Of a stretch of 64,000 nt of DNA, positions 27,291-36,441 are shown piece after piece (position 1 is the stretch's first letter; every line of letters starts with the position of its first letter). The stretch covers positions 1 to 64,000 of the forward strand of contig NZ_JBBAXC010000010.1 in NCBI RefSeq assembly GCF_037120725.1, written 5' to 3'. A program made the position numbers and the translations under genes. This DNA is from Bacillus spongiae. Its GTDB lineage: Bacteria > Bacillota > Bacilli > Bacillales > Bacillaceae_K. The notes beneath the pieces are model-generated. The model had not been told where the DNA came from. It ran no database searches and was given only the letters and a program-made list of their open reading frames with translations.

Positions 27291-27998
27291 ATGATGGAAT
27301 TAATTGTAGCCGAACAATTGGCAAAACGCTACGGAGAGCATGAGGTAGTAAGTGGCATTAGCCTGATGATTCGTGAAGGTGAAGTACTCGGAGTCATCGG
27401 CCCGAATGGTGCGGGCAAATCTACTATGTTAGAAATGATTGTAGGTCTCAGAAAACCCGATGTAGGATCAATCCGTTATTGGACAGAGTCATTTCATTCT
27501 TCTATAGGAGTTCAGCTCCAATCTACTCCGTTCTTTCCTGGATTAACAGCATTTGAAAACTTACAGCTTTTCTCGTCTTTTTATAAAAAACCTCAATCTA
27601 TTCAAGAATATGAAGATTTACTACAATCTTGCCGACTTTTAAATGTCAGAAATACAGAAGCCTCCTCCCTTTCTGGTGGTCAACAAAAAAGACTTTCCAT
27701 TGCCGCAGCCCTTACCCATGACCCTACCATTATTTTTCTTGACGAACCGACAGCTGCATTGGATCCAACATCTCGTAAAGAAATTCATGATATTATTCGC
27801 AACCTCCATGAAAAAAAGAAAACAATCGTGTTTACTTCTCATGATATGGATGAAGTTGAGAAGCTCGCAACAAGAATTGTCATAATTCAAAAGGGAGTGA
27901 TTTTGGCTGAAGGTGCACCGAAAGAGCTTTATAAACGATTTAATGTAGACCACCTAGAAAAATTATATTTAAAGCTAATGGAGGAGGAAAAAAGATGA
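27291..27998 (+). CDS. ABC transporter ATP-binding protein
   Basis: A 235-residue ATPase that powers an ABC-2 exporter. Walker A is GPNGAGKS at 38-45, the signature LSGGQ at 127-131, Walker B IIFLDEP at 147-153, and the switch His is in FTSHDMDEVE. AAGGAGGATTT precedes two ATG codons (27291 and 27294); either can be the start. It overlaps the permease gene by four bases (ATGA). Together with the PadR gene it resembles drug or peptide efflux units. Confidence 0.92.
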   Translation: MMELIVAEQLAKRYGEHEVVSGISLMIREGEVLGVIGPNGAGKSTMLEMIVGLRKPDVGSIRYWTESFHSSIGVQLQSTPFFPGLTAFENLQLFSSFYKKPQSIQEYEDLLQSCRLLNVRNTEASSLSGGQQKRLSIAAALTHDPTIIFLDEPTAALDPTSRKEIHDIIRNLHEKKKTIVFTSHDMDEVEKLATRIVIIQKGVILAEGAPKELYKRFNVDHLEKLYLKLMEEEKR

Positions 27999-28747
27999 AC
28001 ATCATCTTTAAATCAATGATTATACACTCGTTAAGAGATAAAATAAGTGTATTTTATGCATTAGTATTTCCTATTATCCTTATGCTTTTATTAAGTATAT
28101 TTTTCGACGGTGCTTCTACTGACATCAAGATTCTTACAGGTGTAACAGCTGTCAGTACAATCTTCTGGGGGATGCAAGGAATTGCTTTTCAAATTCATTC
28201 TCAGCGAAATAAAGGCGTTTATAAACTACTAAAATTAACACCAATGCCTGTTATTTCATTCGTTTTCATTATGGTGGCAGCCCGAACAATACTAGGTTTT
28301 ATCATCACCTCCATCATATGGGTGTTTGGGATCATATATTTCAATATCGACATTACCTTCATTAGTGTAACAACTACATCTTCATTCATTATTCTCGGCA
28401 TCCTATGCTTTACTAGTATCGGTTTCCTTTTGGCGAACTTAGCGAGTAACGAAGGACAAATAAATATTTATGCCAATCTAATTCAAATCCCCATGATCTT
28501 TATGAGTGAAGCTTTTTATCGCCTTCCAAATGCACCTGATTGGCTCCTCTTAATTGGGAAGTACTTGCCATTTGAATACTATGTAAAGGGATTTAACGGC
28601 ATCTTGGATAGGAGCTACGATAACTTGTACAGTGGGATGTTCATCGTGTCTGTTTATTTTCTTGCAACTGTACTCCTATCTGTTTTTACTTTTAAATGGG
28701 ATGAAAAGCAACGTATCAACATTCGCTTACGAAAGACTTCTGCATAA
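27995..28747 (+). CDS. ABC-2 type transporter permease
   Basis: A 250-residue membrane protein with six helices, the ABC-2 permease layout. The segment RNKGVYKLLKLTPMP between helices two and three and the LPFEYYVKGFNGI loop near the end are typical of drug, lantibiotic and polysaccharide exporters. It is coupled to the ATPase by a four-base overlap. Substrate cannot be told. Confidence 0.9.
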   Translation: MNIIFKSMIIHSLRDKISVFYALVFPIILMLLLSIFFDGASTDIKILTGVTAVSTIFWGMQGIAFQIHSQRNKGVYKLLKLTPMPVISFVFIMVAARTILGFIITSIIWVFGIIYFNIDITFISVTTTSSFIILGILCFTSIGFLLANLASNEGQINIYANLIQIPMIFMSEAFYRLPNAPDWLLLIGKYLPFEYYVKGFNGILDRSYDNLYSGMFIVSVYFLATVLLSVFTFKWDEKQRINIRLRKTSA

Positions 28748-28781
28748 TATTTCCCTTGTTTGAAAATTATGATACAATTAT

Positions 28782-28808
28782 ACTCAACATTGAATATTTT
28801 ATGTTGAG
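28782..28808. promoter_or_regulatory. PadR autoregulatory operator
   Basis: CTCAACAT-N10-ATGTTGAG is a perfect inverted repeat whose right arm overlaps the padR ribosome binding site region, 11 bases before its ATG. TACAAT at 28773-28778 is a likely -10 box just upstream, so a bound repressor would block initiation or elongation. Confidence 0.6.
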
Positions 28809-28818
28809 GTGAATGTAA

Positions 28819-29352
28819 ATGGCTAGATTAATGGTTTTAGGTTTACTTAAAATGAAACCTATGTCAGGATATGAAATTCAACAAATTTTAGAAATGAGTC
28901 AAACAGACTTATGGGCGGGAATTCTTCCAGGCTCCATTTACCACGCACTAAAAAAGATGGAAAAGGAAGGGCTCATTGAGATTGACTCAATTGAACAAAC
29001 AGGGAACCGTTCAAAAGCAATATATAAAATTGTCGATAAAGGGGAAGAAGAATTTATCACATTAGCAAAACAAACCTTAACGGATTCCTCTGTATTATTG
29101 CCTAGTAAACTGTATACCGCCATTGGATTTTTGAATGAACTGTCACCTGACGAAATCATTGAAACATTACGGAAACAAAAAGATGGTTTAAATAAGCAGC
29201 TTGAACGACAAAGAGCAGGTGAACAAGCGAAAAAAGCGCATACTGAAATAGATGAAATCACAAGACTTACATTTGAGAACATTTATCTTCAATATGAGCT
29301 TCAAATTGACTATATTGATAAATTACTATCGATCTACACAAAAGGTAGATGA
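28819..29352 (+). CDS. PadR family regulator, long type
   Basis: A 177-residue PadR/YqjI-type repressor: winged helix at 1-80 (ARLMVLGLLKMKPMSGYEIQ...GSIYHALKKMEKEGLIE) and a C-terminal helical dimer domain (Vir_act_alpha_C, about 90-177). It lies 71 bases after the permease gene with its own operator. It probably represses itself and the exporter until a ligand, perhaps the exported compound, is bound. Confidence 0.9.
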   Translation: MARLMVLGLLKMKPMSGYEIQQILEMSQTDLWAGILPGSIYHALKKMEKEGLIEIDSIEQTGNRSKAIYKIVDKGEEEFITLAKQTLTDSSVLLPSKLYTAIGFLNELSPDEIIETLRKQKDGLNKQLERQRAGEQAKKAHTEIDEITRLTFENIYLQYELQIDYIDKLLSIYTKGR

Positions 29353-29589
29353 CTGTCACCCTCTTGTTCACCTTTGAAAGGAAACTTCTTCTGAAGCTTC
29401 CTTTCATTTATTATGTATTTAGCTCCTAGAAGAGGACTTCCTAAATGATAAAACGTCAGAGGTTCAATTAAAAAAACACCTCACTATGCCAACTCCCTAC
29501 GACATAAAATATAAAGTAAGAATTAATTATATAAAAGAGCCATCATCGACTCTCTTATATAACTAACTCGAGCTTTTATCGCTTTAAAA

Positions 29590-29841
29590 CTAACTTTTCT
29601 TCCCTTGAAGACTCGACAAACAGGCTAACACTAATAGTGTCACTAAAACCAGAGCGGCAATAGCAAAGATTGCACTAATGATTAAAACAATAATAGCCGC
29701 TGTTGTTGCTGCTCCTCCTCCAAATGCAAGTGCTACTAATGCGACTGCAATGACAAGAGCGATACCTAATGAACCAAGCCCTAACGCAATACCTGCTCCA
29801 GTACATGGACAACATGCTTTTGTTTCAGAAGATTTCCCCAT
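29590..29841 (-). CDS. Small hydrophobic Cys/Gly/Ala-rich protein
   Basis: An 83-residue protein. A short head with three cysteines (MGKSSETKACCPCTG) is followed by two long Ala/Val/Leu/Ile helices separated by FGGGAATT, and a basic end (LQGKKS). AAGGAGGGGAGAAAA gives a strong start. Composition recalls small membrane peptides and some bacteriocins, but no immunity or export gene lies beside it. I do not recognise the family. Confidence 0.6.
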   Translation of the reverse strand: MGKSSETKACCPCTGAGIALGLGSLGIALVIAVALVALAFGGGAATTAAIIVLIISAIFAIAALVLVTLLVLACLSSLQGKKS

Positions 29842-30219
29842 TTTTCTCCCCTCCTTATAAAAGCATCTTTCTCTATAAAATATGAAAAGTATCAATATTT
29901 CGTTCTAGGCAACCAATAAACGGGCTTTTATAGATATTAGTAGTGGGCGCCATAAAATAAACCCGTTTAGCGATAGAGGGATTTGCCTATTTAAATAGGA
30001 GAGATTATTCTTAAAAAACAAAACAAAGCCTACTTTAAAGTAGACCGATAGAGTTCATTATCGCATTTTTAGGAGAGGATACGGAACGAAGGATCATAAT
30101 ATCTTTTTTAGTACAAAGATATGTGTCAGCTCAAATTGAATCGCCCTTCTTACCCTATACATACTCCTTCATAAACCGACTGTTAATCAAAATCATGTTC
30201 CTCTACTATACAAATCCCA
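29842..30219. other. Intergenic region
   Basis: No gene or clear hairpin terminator supported. Confidence 0.4.
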
Positions 30220-30978
30220 TTATCTTTTCTTTGTCAGTTCTTCTAAGAAACCAATGGCGTCATTTACAGCCGGAACCTTCAACACATTGTTTTTCGTAAA
30301 CTCCTCACACTGAGGACTACCTGCTGCTTTTATTAGGCGAGCGGCTTCTTCCCCATCAAATTCAGTACGTCTAAATTTGTACCCTTCTGAATGTAAATGA
30401 AGCCAGTATGCACCTGAAGAGTGAGCAAAGGGCATGCCAACACTACCAGCATTTATGATTTTTCTTGATCCAACCCTCCGCTCAAATTGTAGATGAGTAT
30501 GACCACATACAATAATTTGTTGATTAATCCCTTCGAACATAGGAATAAGCCGATTATGTGAGGTAATTGGAGTGAAAATTTCTTCGTCGCTACGAGGAGT
30601 TGCATGGCAAAACAGTACCTCTCCTACCTTAGGAATTTGAAGAATTTGTTGTTCAGGTAAGTTGGCTAAAAAATCTCTCTCTTTTTTTGAAATCTGTGCT
30701 GCAACCCAATTTGTCAGCTCGACTGCTTTTTCTGATAATTCCTCAGTAAGGGGATGACCGTCGTAGGCTGTCACAACTTCCCGATCTCCATTTCCTCGAA
30801 GATAAAGAATCCGGTGTTTTAGCTGAAATAGACGTTCCAGCACTTGCTGCGGCATCGGTCCTGAGACAATATCTCCCCCAATTACAATTAAATCAACCTC
30901 ACTTTTTTCGATCTCACCTAAGACGGCATTTAAGGCAGGCAAGTTTCCATGAATATCGTAAAGGGCGGCAATATTCAT
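30220..30978 (-). CDS. Calcineurin-like metallophosphoesterase (YfcE/MJ0936-type)
   Basis: A 252-residue dimetal phosphoesterase. The ligand motifs run in order: YDIHGN, GGDIVSGP, RGNGDRE, CHATP and CGHTHLQ. A short C-terminal extension of about 60 residues follows. AAGGAG nine bases before the ATG at 30978 decides the start over an earlier ATG at 30987. Related proteins cleave cyclic nucleotides or phosphodiesters; the substrate is not predictable. Confidence 0.88.
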   Translation of the reverse strand: MNIAALYDIHGNLPALNAVLGEIEKSEVDLIVIGGDIVSGPMPQQVLERLFQLKHRILYLRGNGDREVVTAYDGHPLTEELSEKAVELTNWVAAQISKKERDFLANLPEQQILQIPKVGEVLFCHATPRSDEEIFTPITSHNRLIPMFEGINQQIIVCGHTHLQFERRVGSRKIINAGSVGMPFAHSSGAYWLHLHSEGYKFRRTEFDGEEAARLIKAAGSPQCEEFTKNNVLKVPAVNDAIGFLEELTKKR

Positions 30979-31371
30979 TTCATTCATCTCCTTTTCCCTA
31001 TTATGTACTTTCAAATAAATGTTCGCCTAGTAATCTAGTTAGCTCTCTGTTTAGATTCATAATATGAGGAAGATGACCTAGATAGCCTCTTTACAATAAA
31101 ATAATTATATTAATGAGTACAGTGAACATTGAGGTAAGAGATTGCGATGAAGTATCCTTTGGGTTTGACGATGTTCAATAATGTACAGTTCTAAGGGCAG
31201 TTTCCCCTATTGGTCGTTTTCAATAAATTTCTTGAGATTAAACATCAAGAGCAGTTCTATGTTACCAACCATTAACCCTCTCTCTTGTCCACTTCTTCAT
31301 AAACTTCTACATTCTTAACTTCAATCGATGAGTTGTTTTTCACCTTCTAATACAAAAGATTATCAGTAATG
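30979..31371. other. Intergenic region
   Basis: No gene supported; AT-rich without a clear hairpin. Confidence 0.4.
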
Positions 31372-31854
31372 TTATGATTCTTTATTCGTTCCATTCATTA
31401 TTTTATCTTGCCATTTTTGGTAAACGTAAATAATTAACGCTAAAATCATCATGATGATAAAAATACCGAAATGCCCCATTCCTTTTAATTCATAAATACC
31501 AAAAGAAATTAATATTTTGAGTCCGATAAAGGCATAAGCTGCATCCGTAATCGCATTTGTGAGTATATAAACAAAAAAAGATTTATCAAACGTAAACCGA
31601 AAAATCCAAATCGTTCCTGGAATAAATACACCATAGGTTAACGGAAAACTCGTAATATGTCCCCATGGCACAATAACTTCATCTACAACCCACCAATTAA
31701 ATACATAACCCATTTCAAAGACCATCGTAACAAGAAGCGACGCAAAAATCGCTACAGGCATAAAGCGTTTTATTGATCGTTGATTCAAGAAAAACAATGT
31801 TAACCATGGGAGAATCAGCATGAGCCATAAGACCAACTGAGCGATTGAAATCAC
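31372..31854 (-). CDS. Hypothetical membrane protein, paralogue of 20054-20542
   Basis: A 160-residue protein with about five helices and the same start region as its paralogue: SIKRFMPVAIFASLLV aligns with SIKRYFPVAFLMALIV at the same distance from the first residue. The GTG at 31854 overlaps its own Shine-Dalgarno (AGAAGGTG), so the true initiator may be a nearby non-standard codon. Function unknown. Confidence 0.62.
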   Translation of the reverse strand: MISIAQLVLWLMLILPWLTLFFLNQRSIKRFMPVAIFASLLVTMVFEMGYVFNWWVVDEVIVPWGHITSFPLTYGVFIPGTIWIFRFTFDKSFFVYILTNAITDAAYAFIGLKILISFGIYELKGMGHFGIFIIMMILALIIYVYQKWQDKIMNGTNKES

Positions 31855-32179
31855 CTTCTAAACATTTTATTTTATATAAACTAGTATGCCTAGCCAAGTG
31901 AAACTCTATTCTATACTCCATCGATAGATTTTTATTCCTCGCTCAAATAGTTTTGTGAAGCAGTACGAATTCCCCATATCTAAATTAAAAATAGATATAC
32001 CCTTTTTAGGTGTTCAAATGATGTATTGGTTTTAACACCTACATTATGTTTGTTTCCCTATTACTCTATAATCTAACTCTTGCAATTTTAATAAAAACTA
32101 TAATATAGGTTTTCTGTCCAAGCTAAATGAAAATAAAAACATACATTATATTAATTCCCGCAAAGGAGGTGAATTCATA
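31855..32179. other. Intergenic region
   Basis: No gene supported; contains the promoter region of the next + strand gene, not resolved. Confidence 0.4.
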
Positions 32180-32533
32180 TTGTCTTTTTGTGTTCGTTTG
32201 AAGGAACCAATTAACGCAGAAGTAGACGTGCAAGAGTTTATTCAAGTTTGCGTTTTTTCAACTGTTGATCTAGATAGAGAAACAAAAGTATTAGTAGCTT
32301 TAGGAAACCGTGACCAAGTTGAAGATATAGATTTTGTATTTGCTGATGGAACATCAATTGATTTTAACGAAGTGGGTGTTCATATTTTTGAACCTGCTAT
32401 TTTAAACACTTGTGCTAACATCATCGGAACGTTTAAAAAAACAGGAGAGTATTTATTTAATGTAGCATTACTTGATCAAAATAATAATGATCTACTAGAT
32501 TTTGAAGTTGCAGTAGTGAAAGTATTTGAATAG
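32180..32533 (+). CDS. Acidic protein of unknown function, TTG start
   Basis: A 117-residue soluble acidic protein, strand-rich (CVRLKEPINAEVDVQEFIQV...LFNVALLDQNNNDLLDFEVA). AAAGGAGGTG is ideally placed before TTG at 32180 and no ATG competes. No signal peptide is seen. A strong terminator follows, so it is a one-gene unit. Family not recognised. Confidence 0.65.
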   Translation: MSFCVRLKEPINAEVDVQEFIQVCVFSTVDLDRETKVLVALGNRDQVEDIDFVFADGTSIDFNEVGVHIFEPAILNTCANIIGTFKKTGEYLFNVALLDQNNNDLLDFEVAVVKVFE

Positions 32534-32906
32534 GCAATAAAAATAGGGTTGTATCTATTTGATACAACCCTACCTTTCTAATGAGTCATCAATTATCAAT
32601 TCACCAATCAAATTTAATTAGTCATGTCTTTATAAATCTTACATACCATTTTCTAATCGTCTAGAGAACCCTGCTCATTTATAATTAGAAATTTTCTATT
32701 TATAACTTCAATCACCTAGACTACCTAAGCTATTTAACAAGTGTAATCCTTTAAAAAGAATTCATTGTTCACGCTATAATTGGTGAAAAAAACGACTATC
32801 ATATTTCGACGTCGCTATTCGTTTTTATCCAACCAAACGCAAATCCAATGGATTTTTTAATCTCATCCAGACTGGACCTTGCCTTCTCCCAGGTTGGTTT
32901 ATTGGA
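32534..32906. other. Intergenic region with a terminator and a possible gene remnant
   Basis: After the terminator at 32544-32572, a minus-strand frame from about 32897 to 32794 reads NKPTWEKARSSLDEIKKSIG... without a start codon. It may be the 3' end of a lost gene. Confidence 0.35.
32544..32572 (+). terminator. Terminator of the TTG-start gene
   Basis: TAGGGTTGTATC/GATACAACCCTA, a perfect 12-bp stem with a five-base loop, 11 bases after the stop. Confidence 0.75.
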
Positions 32907-33413
32907 TTACAATAAATGATATTCATAGTAGGGTTCCTCTTGCTGTATTTCATCAAACCATTTTGTCCCTTTATATTGAAAGCCAACTTTCTCTAATATG
33001 TTTAGTGATGCTAGATTTCGTGGATCTGCAGATGCTGTAATAACCGAAACACGACCATCTTTTCTTGCCATGTTTAAGCAAGCAATGACAGCTTCTGTAG
33101 CAAACCCTTTTCCCCACGTCGATTGACTAAAATGAAAAATTAACTCAATTTTTTCCATTGATTTTGTGATATTAAAACCTGCGGCCCCAATAATCATGCT
33201 AGACGCTTTCTCTTGAACAGCATAAACAGATAAGTCATTTGTCTGATGTATCTCTCTATATATCTTTATTATTTGAGGGAATTTTTCATGTTTCGTTGCT
33301 CCATCACAAAATTTCATGACGTCTTCGTTTCCCCAAAACGTTTTCATTGCTTCTGCATGTGATTCATCAAATACACCTAAATATAAGCGCTCTGTTTCAT
33401 AAACGATTTCCAT
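32907..33413 (-). CDS. GNAT family N-acetyltransferase
   Basis: A 168-residue RimJ/RimL-like acetyltransferase: ETERLYLGVFDESHAEAMK, then STWGKGFATEAVIACL at the acetyl-CoA loop and LASLNILEKVGFQYKG. The ATG at 33413 follows TAGGTG at five bases; the longer frame is less likely. Substrate unknown. Confidence 0.82.
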   Translation of the reverse strand: MEIVYETERLYLGVFDESHAEAMKTFWGNEDVMKFCDGATKHEKFPQIIKIYREIHQTNDLSVYAVQEKASSMIIGAAGFNITKSMEKIELIFHFSQSTWGKGFATEAVIACLNMARKDGRVSVITASADPRNLASLNILEKVGFQYKGTKWFDEIQQEEPYYEYHLL

Positions 33414-33779
33414 CACTACACCTACCATCTATTATTACTCGATTCATTTGTTCCAATGTCCTTATCTTTTTTTAAAGCCTTAAAAAATAGTAGAAGATCC
33501 TTTAGCTTATTTTATTATAACAATATTCGGAAAAAATACGTGATTTTTTCTCAAAATTAGTTGTTTACCTATGTTTAAATATGGCATGTAAAATATAACA
33601 TCCATTGGTAATCAATATCCCTTCCCTTTTAACCTAAAGAACCTCTTTTCAAAGATAAAAAAGCTGTTCCTCACTCTGGAGAAAAGTCACTTACAATCTA
33701 CTAGTAATCTGTAAGAGACTCCCCATTATTTTATTATTACAGTCGAATACGGTGATTCTCACTCATTTAAACATAGTAA
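33414..33779. other. Intergenic region
   Basis: No gene or strong hairpin supported. Confidence 0.4.
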
Positions 33780-33992
33780 TTATTTTTCTTCATACGCAAG
33801 TATATCTCCAGGCTGGCAATTTAATATTTCACATAAAGATTCTAAAGTAGAAAATCGAACCGCTTTTGCCTTATTATTTTTTAGAATAGATAGGTTGGCC
33901 ATCGTAATGCCGAGTCTTTCTGAGAGCTCTGTAGAACTCATCTTTCTCTTTGCCATTACGACGTCAAGATTCACAACAATCGGCATCTTCAC
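33780..33992 (-). CDS. XRE/Cro-type HTH regulator (YozG-like)
   Basis: A 70-residue Cro/CI-type regulator, made of a single helix-turn-helix domain (NLDVVMAKRKMSSTELSERL, then ITMANLSILKNNKAKAVRFS). It is paired with a DUF2975 membrane protein gene ten bases upstream, an arrangement found in many Firmicutes. It probably controls this two-gene operon through the inverted repeat at 34542-34569. Confidence 0.85.
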   Translation of the reverse strand: MKMPIVVNLDVVMAKRKMSSTELSERLGITMANLSILKNNKAKAVRFSTLESLCEILNCQPGDILAYEEK

Positions 33993-34002
33993 TCTTCCTT
34001 TA

Positions 34003-34491
34003 CTATATGGTTTTGTCGTTTTCTTCCTTTATATTTATAGCTACTTCTAATAATTGAGCTAAAACCAAGCATAACAGTCCTATCGTCACACAAATGAAAA
34101 TAACAATTAGTAGTGGTCCTGCCAACAGAACATCTTTGAAAAAATTAACGGAAAGCTTTAAGTAACTTACACACCCTATAAAAATGACTATTTCGCTAAA
34201 AGAACTTACTGCGATTACTTTTAGTGCCTTTACATTTTCATTAGAGAAAGGCTTTCTTTTTACGACTAAACCAGCTATTTTTCTTAGTTTAAATAATGAT
34301 AAAACATAAGGGGCAGCACATAAATAGATACAAATTGTAACGATCCATACTAAATTTTGATCTAATAATTGATACTGACTTTTAAAAAAAGCAGTAAGGA
34401 TTAACGGTGTTCCTAATAGAAGCATAAGTGTTATCAATATCCCCATAACTAGCGTGAAATTTAATATATATGGAATGCTTCTTTTGTTCAT
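34003..34491 (-). CDS. DUF2975 membrane protein
   Basis: A 162-residue membrane protein with four helices. The conserved RKPFSNENVKALKVIAVSS loop between helices two and three is the signature of DUF2975. AAAGAGG precedes the ATG at 34491; the earlier frame start lacks a site. Forms an operon with the XRE regulator. The function of the family is unknown. Confidence 0.82.
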   Translation of the reverse strand: MNKRSIPYILNFTLVMGILITLMLLLGTPLILTAFFKSQYQLLDQNLVWIVTICIYLCAAPYVLSLFKLRKIAGLVVKRKPFSNENVKALKVIAVSSFSEIVIFIGCVSYLKLSVNFFKDVLLAGPLLIVIFICVTIGLLCLVLAQLLEVAINIKEENDKTI

Positions 34492-34521
34492 AGAAAAACC
34501 TCTTTTCATATATTTTCTTAT

Positions 34522-34569
34522 AATATACTCTCATATTTATCGTTAATCAATAAAAAATTATCAATTAAC
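34522..34569 (-). promoter_or_regulatory. Promoter of the DUF2975/XRE operon with overlapping operator
   Basis: On the minus strand TTGATT-N17-TATATT forms a sigma-A promoter (-35 at 34545-34550, -10 at 34522-34527). The -35 lies inside an inverted repeat at 34542-34569 (GTTAATTGATAA, four bases, TTATTGATTAAC; 10 of 12 positions pair). A repressor bound here would exclude RNA polymerase. Confidence 0.55.
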
Positions 34570-35056
34570 AATTATTACTATTATTAATAACATAATTTTG
34601 GTTTTTCTAGTATGCGACTCTAGCGTCCCTTTATATACGATGACCTTTATTCAGAAGGACAAATTAGTCCTTCTATAAAATAGATTAATCGTCTGCTTTG
34701 TAATCTACTGTTTTATAACTACAATACTTCCCTCTCACCATTAAAATACATAAAGTTCCTAAGGGATCCTCTTTATATTCCATTTACTTGATTTAGAAAT
34801 TTCCAACTCCAGAATGCAAGTTATTCTTATTTCATAGTTATCCTCAAGAAAAATACATTTGTAGGAATTGCCGATACCAGCGCATTATCTTTTTTATGGT
34901 TCATTCAGATTTATTTCAAATAAAGTGTTTAATTTCAAAGAAATACGAACAATACAAGTGAATGGGGTAACAAAGTATAGTTTTAGTTTTTATTTAATAA
35001 TTGGAAACTTATAACATACAAGTTTAAATTGAAGATTTTTTAAAATATGTTGTTTC
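34570..35056. other. Intergenic region
   Basis: About 490 bases without a supported gene; AT-rich. Confidence 0.4.
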
Positions 35057-35086
35057 GTAAAACTTTTTTTAAAAATATTTCGTTAA
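35057..35086 (+). promoter_or_regulatory. Possible ECF-sigma autoregulatory promoter
   Basis: GTAAAAC-N17-CGTTAA resembles the ECF pattern with an AAC -35 and a CGT -10 (compare sigma-W: TGAAAC, CGTA). It lies just before the sigma gene, leaving a very short leader, so it is tentative. Confidence 0.35.
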
Positions 35087-35105
35087 ACTAACTGAGGTGA
35101 ATATA

Positions 35106-35663
35106 TTGCGGACGGATGAGGAACTAATTAAAGAAATACAATCTGGGGATCAAGCCTCTATGGAGGTTCTAGTCGAAAGACATTATAAAACCGTGTACGC
35201 ATTTGTCTATCGAAGGGTTGGAGATAAACATACTGCTTACGACTTAACACAAGAGGTATTTATTAAAATGATGAAAGCTCTTCCTTCGTTTTCATTTAAA
35301 GCTACCTTTCCTACATGGCTACTAACGATAGCTGTTAACCATTGTCGAGACTATTTTCGATCAAAGGCTTATCAGCAGTTCACTCAAACAGATGAGTATG
35401 AAGAACGATTGAATGTTAATAGAAAGGAAGATGTATATGCTACGTTTGAAAAAAATGAAAAACGACAACAAATGAAAGAGCTTATTTACGAACTACCAGA
35501 TTACCAAAGTGAAGCCATCATCTTAAAATATTATCATGATTTAAAAATAAGTGAGATCGCTAAGGTCACAAATACAAATGCTTCAACCGTAAAATCACGA
35601 CTGAAACAAGGGTTAGCCAAACTAAAAAAGACGCTAGAAGGGAGTATTTCGTTTGAGGGATAA
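35106..35663 (+). CDS. ECF sigma factor
   Basis: A 185-residue extracytoplasmic-function sigma-70 factor. Region 2 is seen as YAFVYRRVGDKHTAYDLTQEVFIKMM and region 4 as YELPDYQSEAIILKYYHDLKISEIAKV...STVKSRLKQGLAKLKK. GAGGTGAATATA points to the TTG at 35106; an earlier GTG would overlap the ribosome site. Overlaps the next gene by 11 bases, as sigma/anti-sigma pairs do. It is not clearly SigW, SigX, SigV or SigY. Confidence 0.9.
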   Translation: MRTDEELIKEIQSGDQASMEVLVERHYKTVYAFVYRRVGDKHTAYDLTQEVFIKMMKALPSFSFKATFPTWLLTIAVNHCRDYFRSKAYQQFTQTDEYEERLNVNRKEDVYATFEKNEKRQQMKELIYELPDYQSEAIILKYYHDLKISEIAKVTNTNASTVKSRLKQGLAKLKKTLEGSISFEG

Positions 35664-36441
35664 ACAAGATATATATAAAGTGGATGAAGAGCTTGAGAAC
35701 TTCCCATTATTACAAGATTTTTCAGTAGAATTTCCAAGTGATGAAGAAATGTTCCATACGATTGAAGAACTAAGACAATACGTACCTCAACAGCAGGAAA
35801 ACACAAGTATAAATCAGCTATCTAGACTCATCAAATTATCAGCATCTGAGCTATTCCATATTGAAAAATCCTTTTGGTCGGCAAATTTAGTCTTTTTTGT
35901 CATTGGATTACTTCTAGCTATAACGAATAATAGCAACCCATACTTTACAATCATGTTACTCTCACCAGTCCCATTTTTAATAGGATTGCTTCAAATCTTT
36001 AAAGGTAGAGACGAAAACGTGCTCGAATTGGAATTAACCTTTAAATACACTGCTCAACAACAAATGCTAGCGAAAATGGTTGTTATTGGGGTCTATAATT
36101 TCATATTAAACATTATCCTTATTACTTTGTTAAGTCTATTTGGAGAAGGGCAGCTAATTGTTTCGAAAATGTTACTATACTGGATCATCCCATTTTCATT
36201 AGTAGCATCAATTGGATTGTGGGTGACACAAAAAGTAAAAGGTCCCATTGCCGTCCCATCACTCGTCATTAGTTGGACTGCTTTCACCTTTATATATATG
36301 ATGAATGAGGGAGCCATATCTTATTTTGAAACAAAGCCATTTATTTTTTATGTCATTACCTTTGTACTATCAATATTATTCTTCATTCAGCAAGTCAAAA
36401 AAATGAAAAATAGTCGTTTTATTGATATTTCACAGCTATAG
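35653..36441 (+). CDS. Probable membrane anti-sigma factor
   Basis: A 262-residue protein, TTG start. The first 85 residues are soluble and acidic (YKVDEELENFPLLQDFSVEF...), followed by six membrane helices. Position and overlap with the sigma gene imply an anti-sigma or signal-sensing role. It lacks the HxxxCxxC zinc motif of ZAS anti-sigmas, so it would be a different type. Evidence is mainly gene order. Confidence 0.65.
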   Translation: MRDKQDIYKVDEELENFPLLQDFSVEFPSDEEMFHTIEELRQYVPQQQENTSINQLSRLIKLSASELFHIEKSFWSANLVFFVIGLLLAITNNSNPYFTIMLLSPVPFLIGLLQIFKGRDENVLELELTFKYTAQQQMLAKMVVIGVYNFILNIILITLLSLFGEGQLIVSKMLLYWIIPFSLVASIGLWVTQKVKGPIAVPSLVISWTAFTFIYMMNEGAISYFETKPFIFYVITFVLSILFFIQQVKKMKNSRFIDISQL

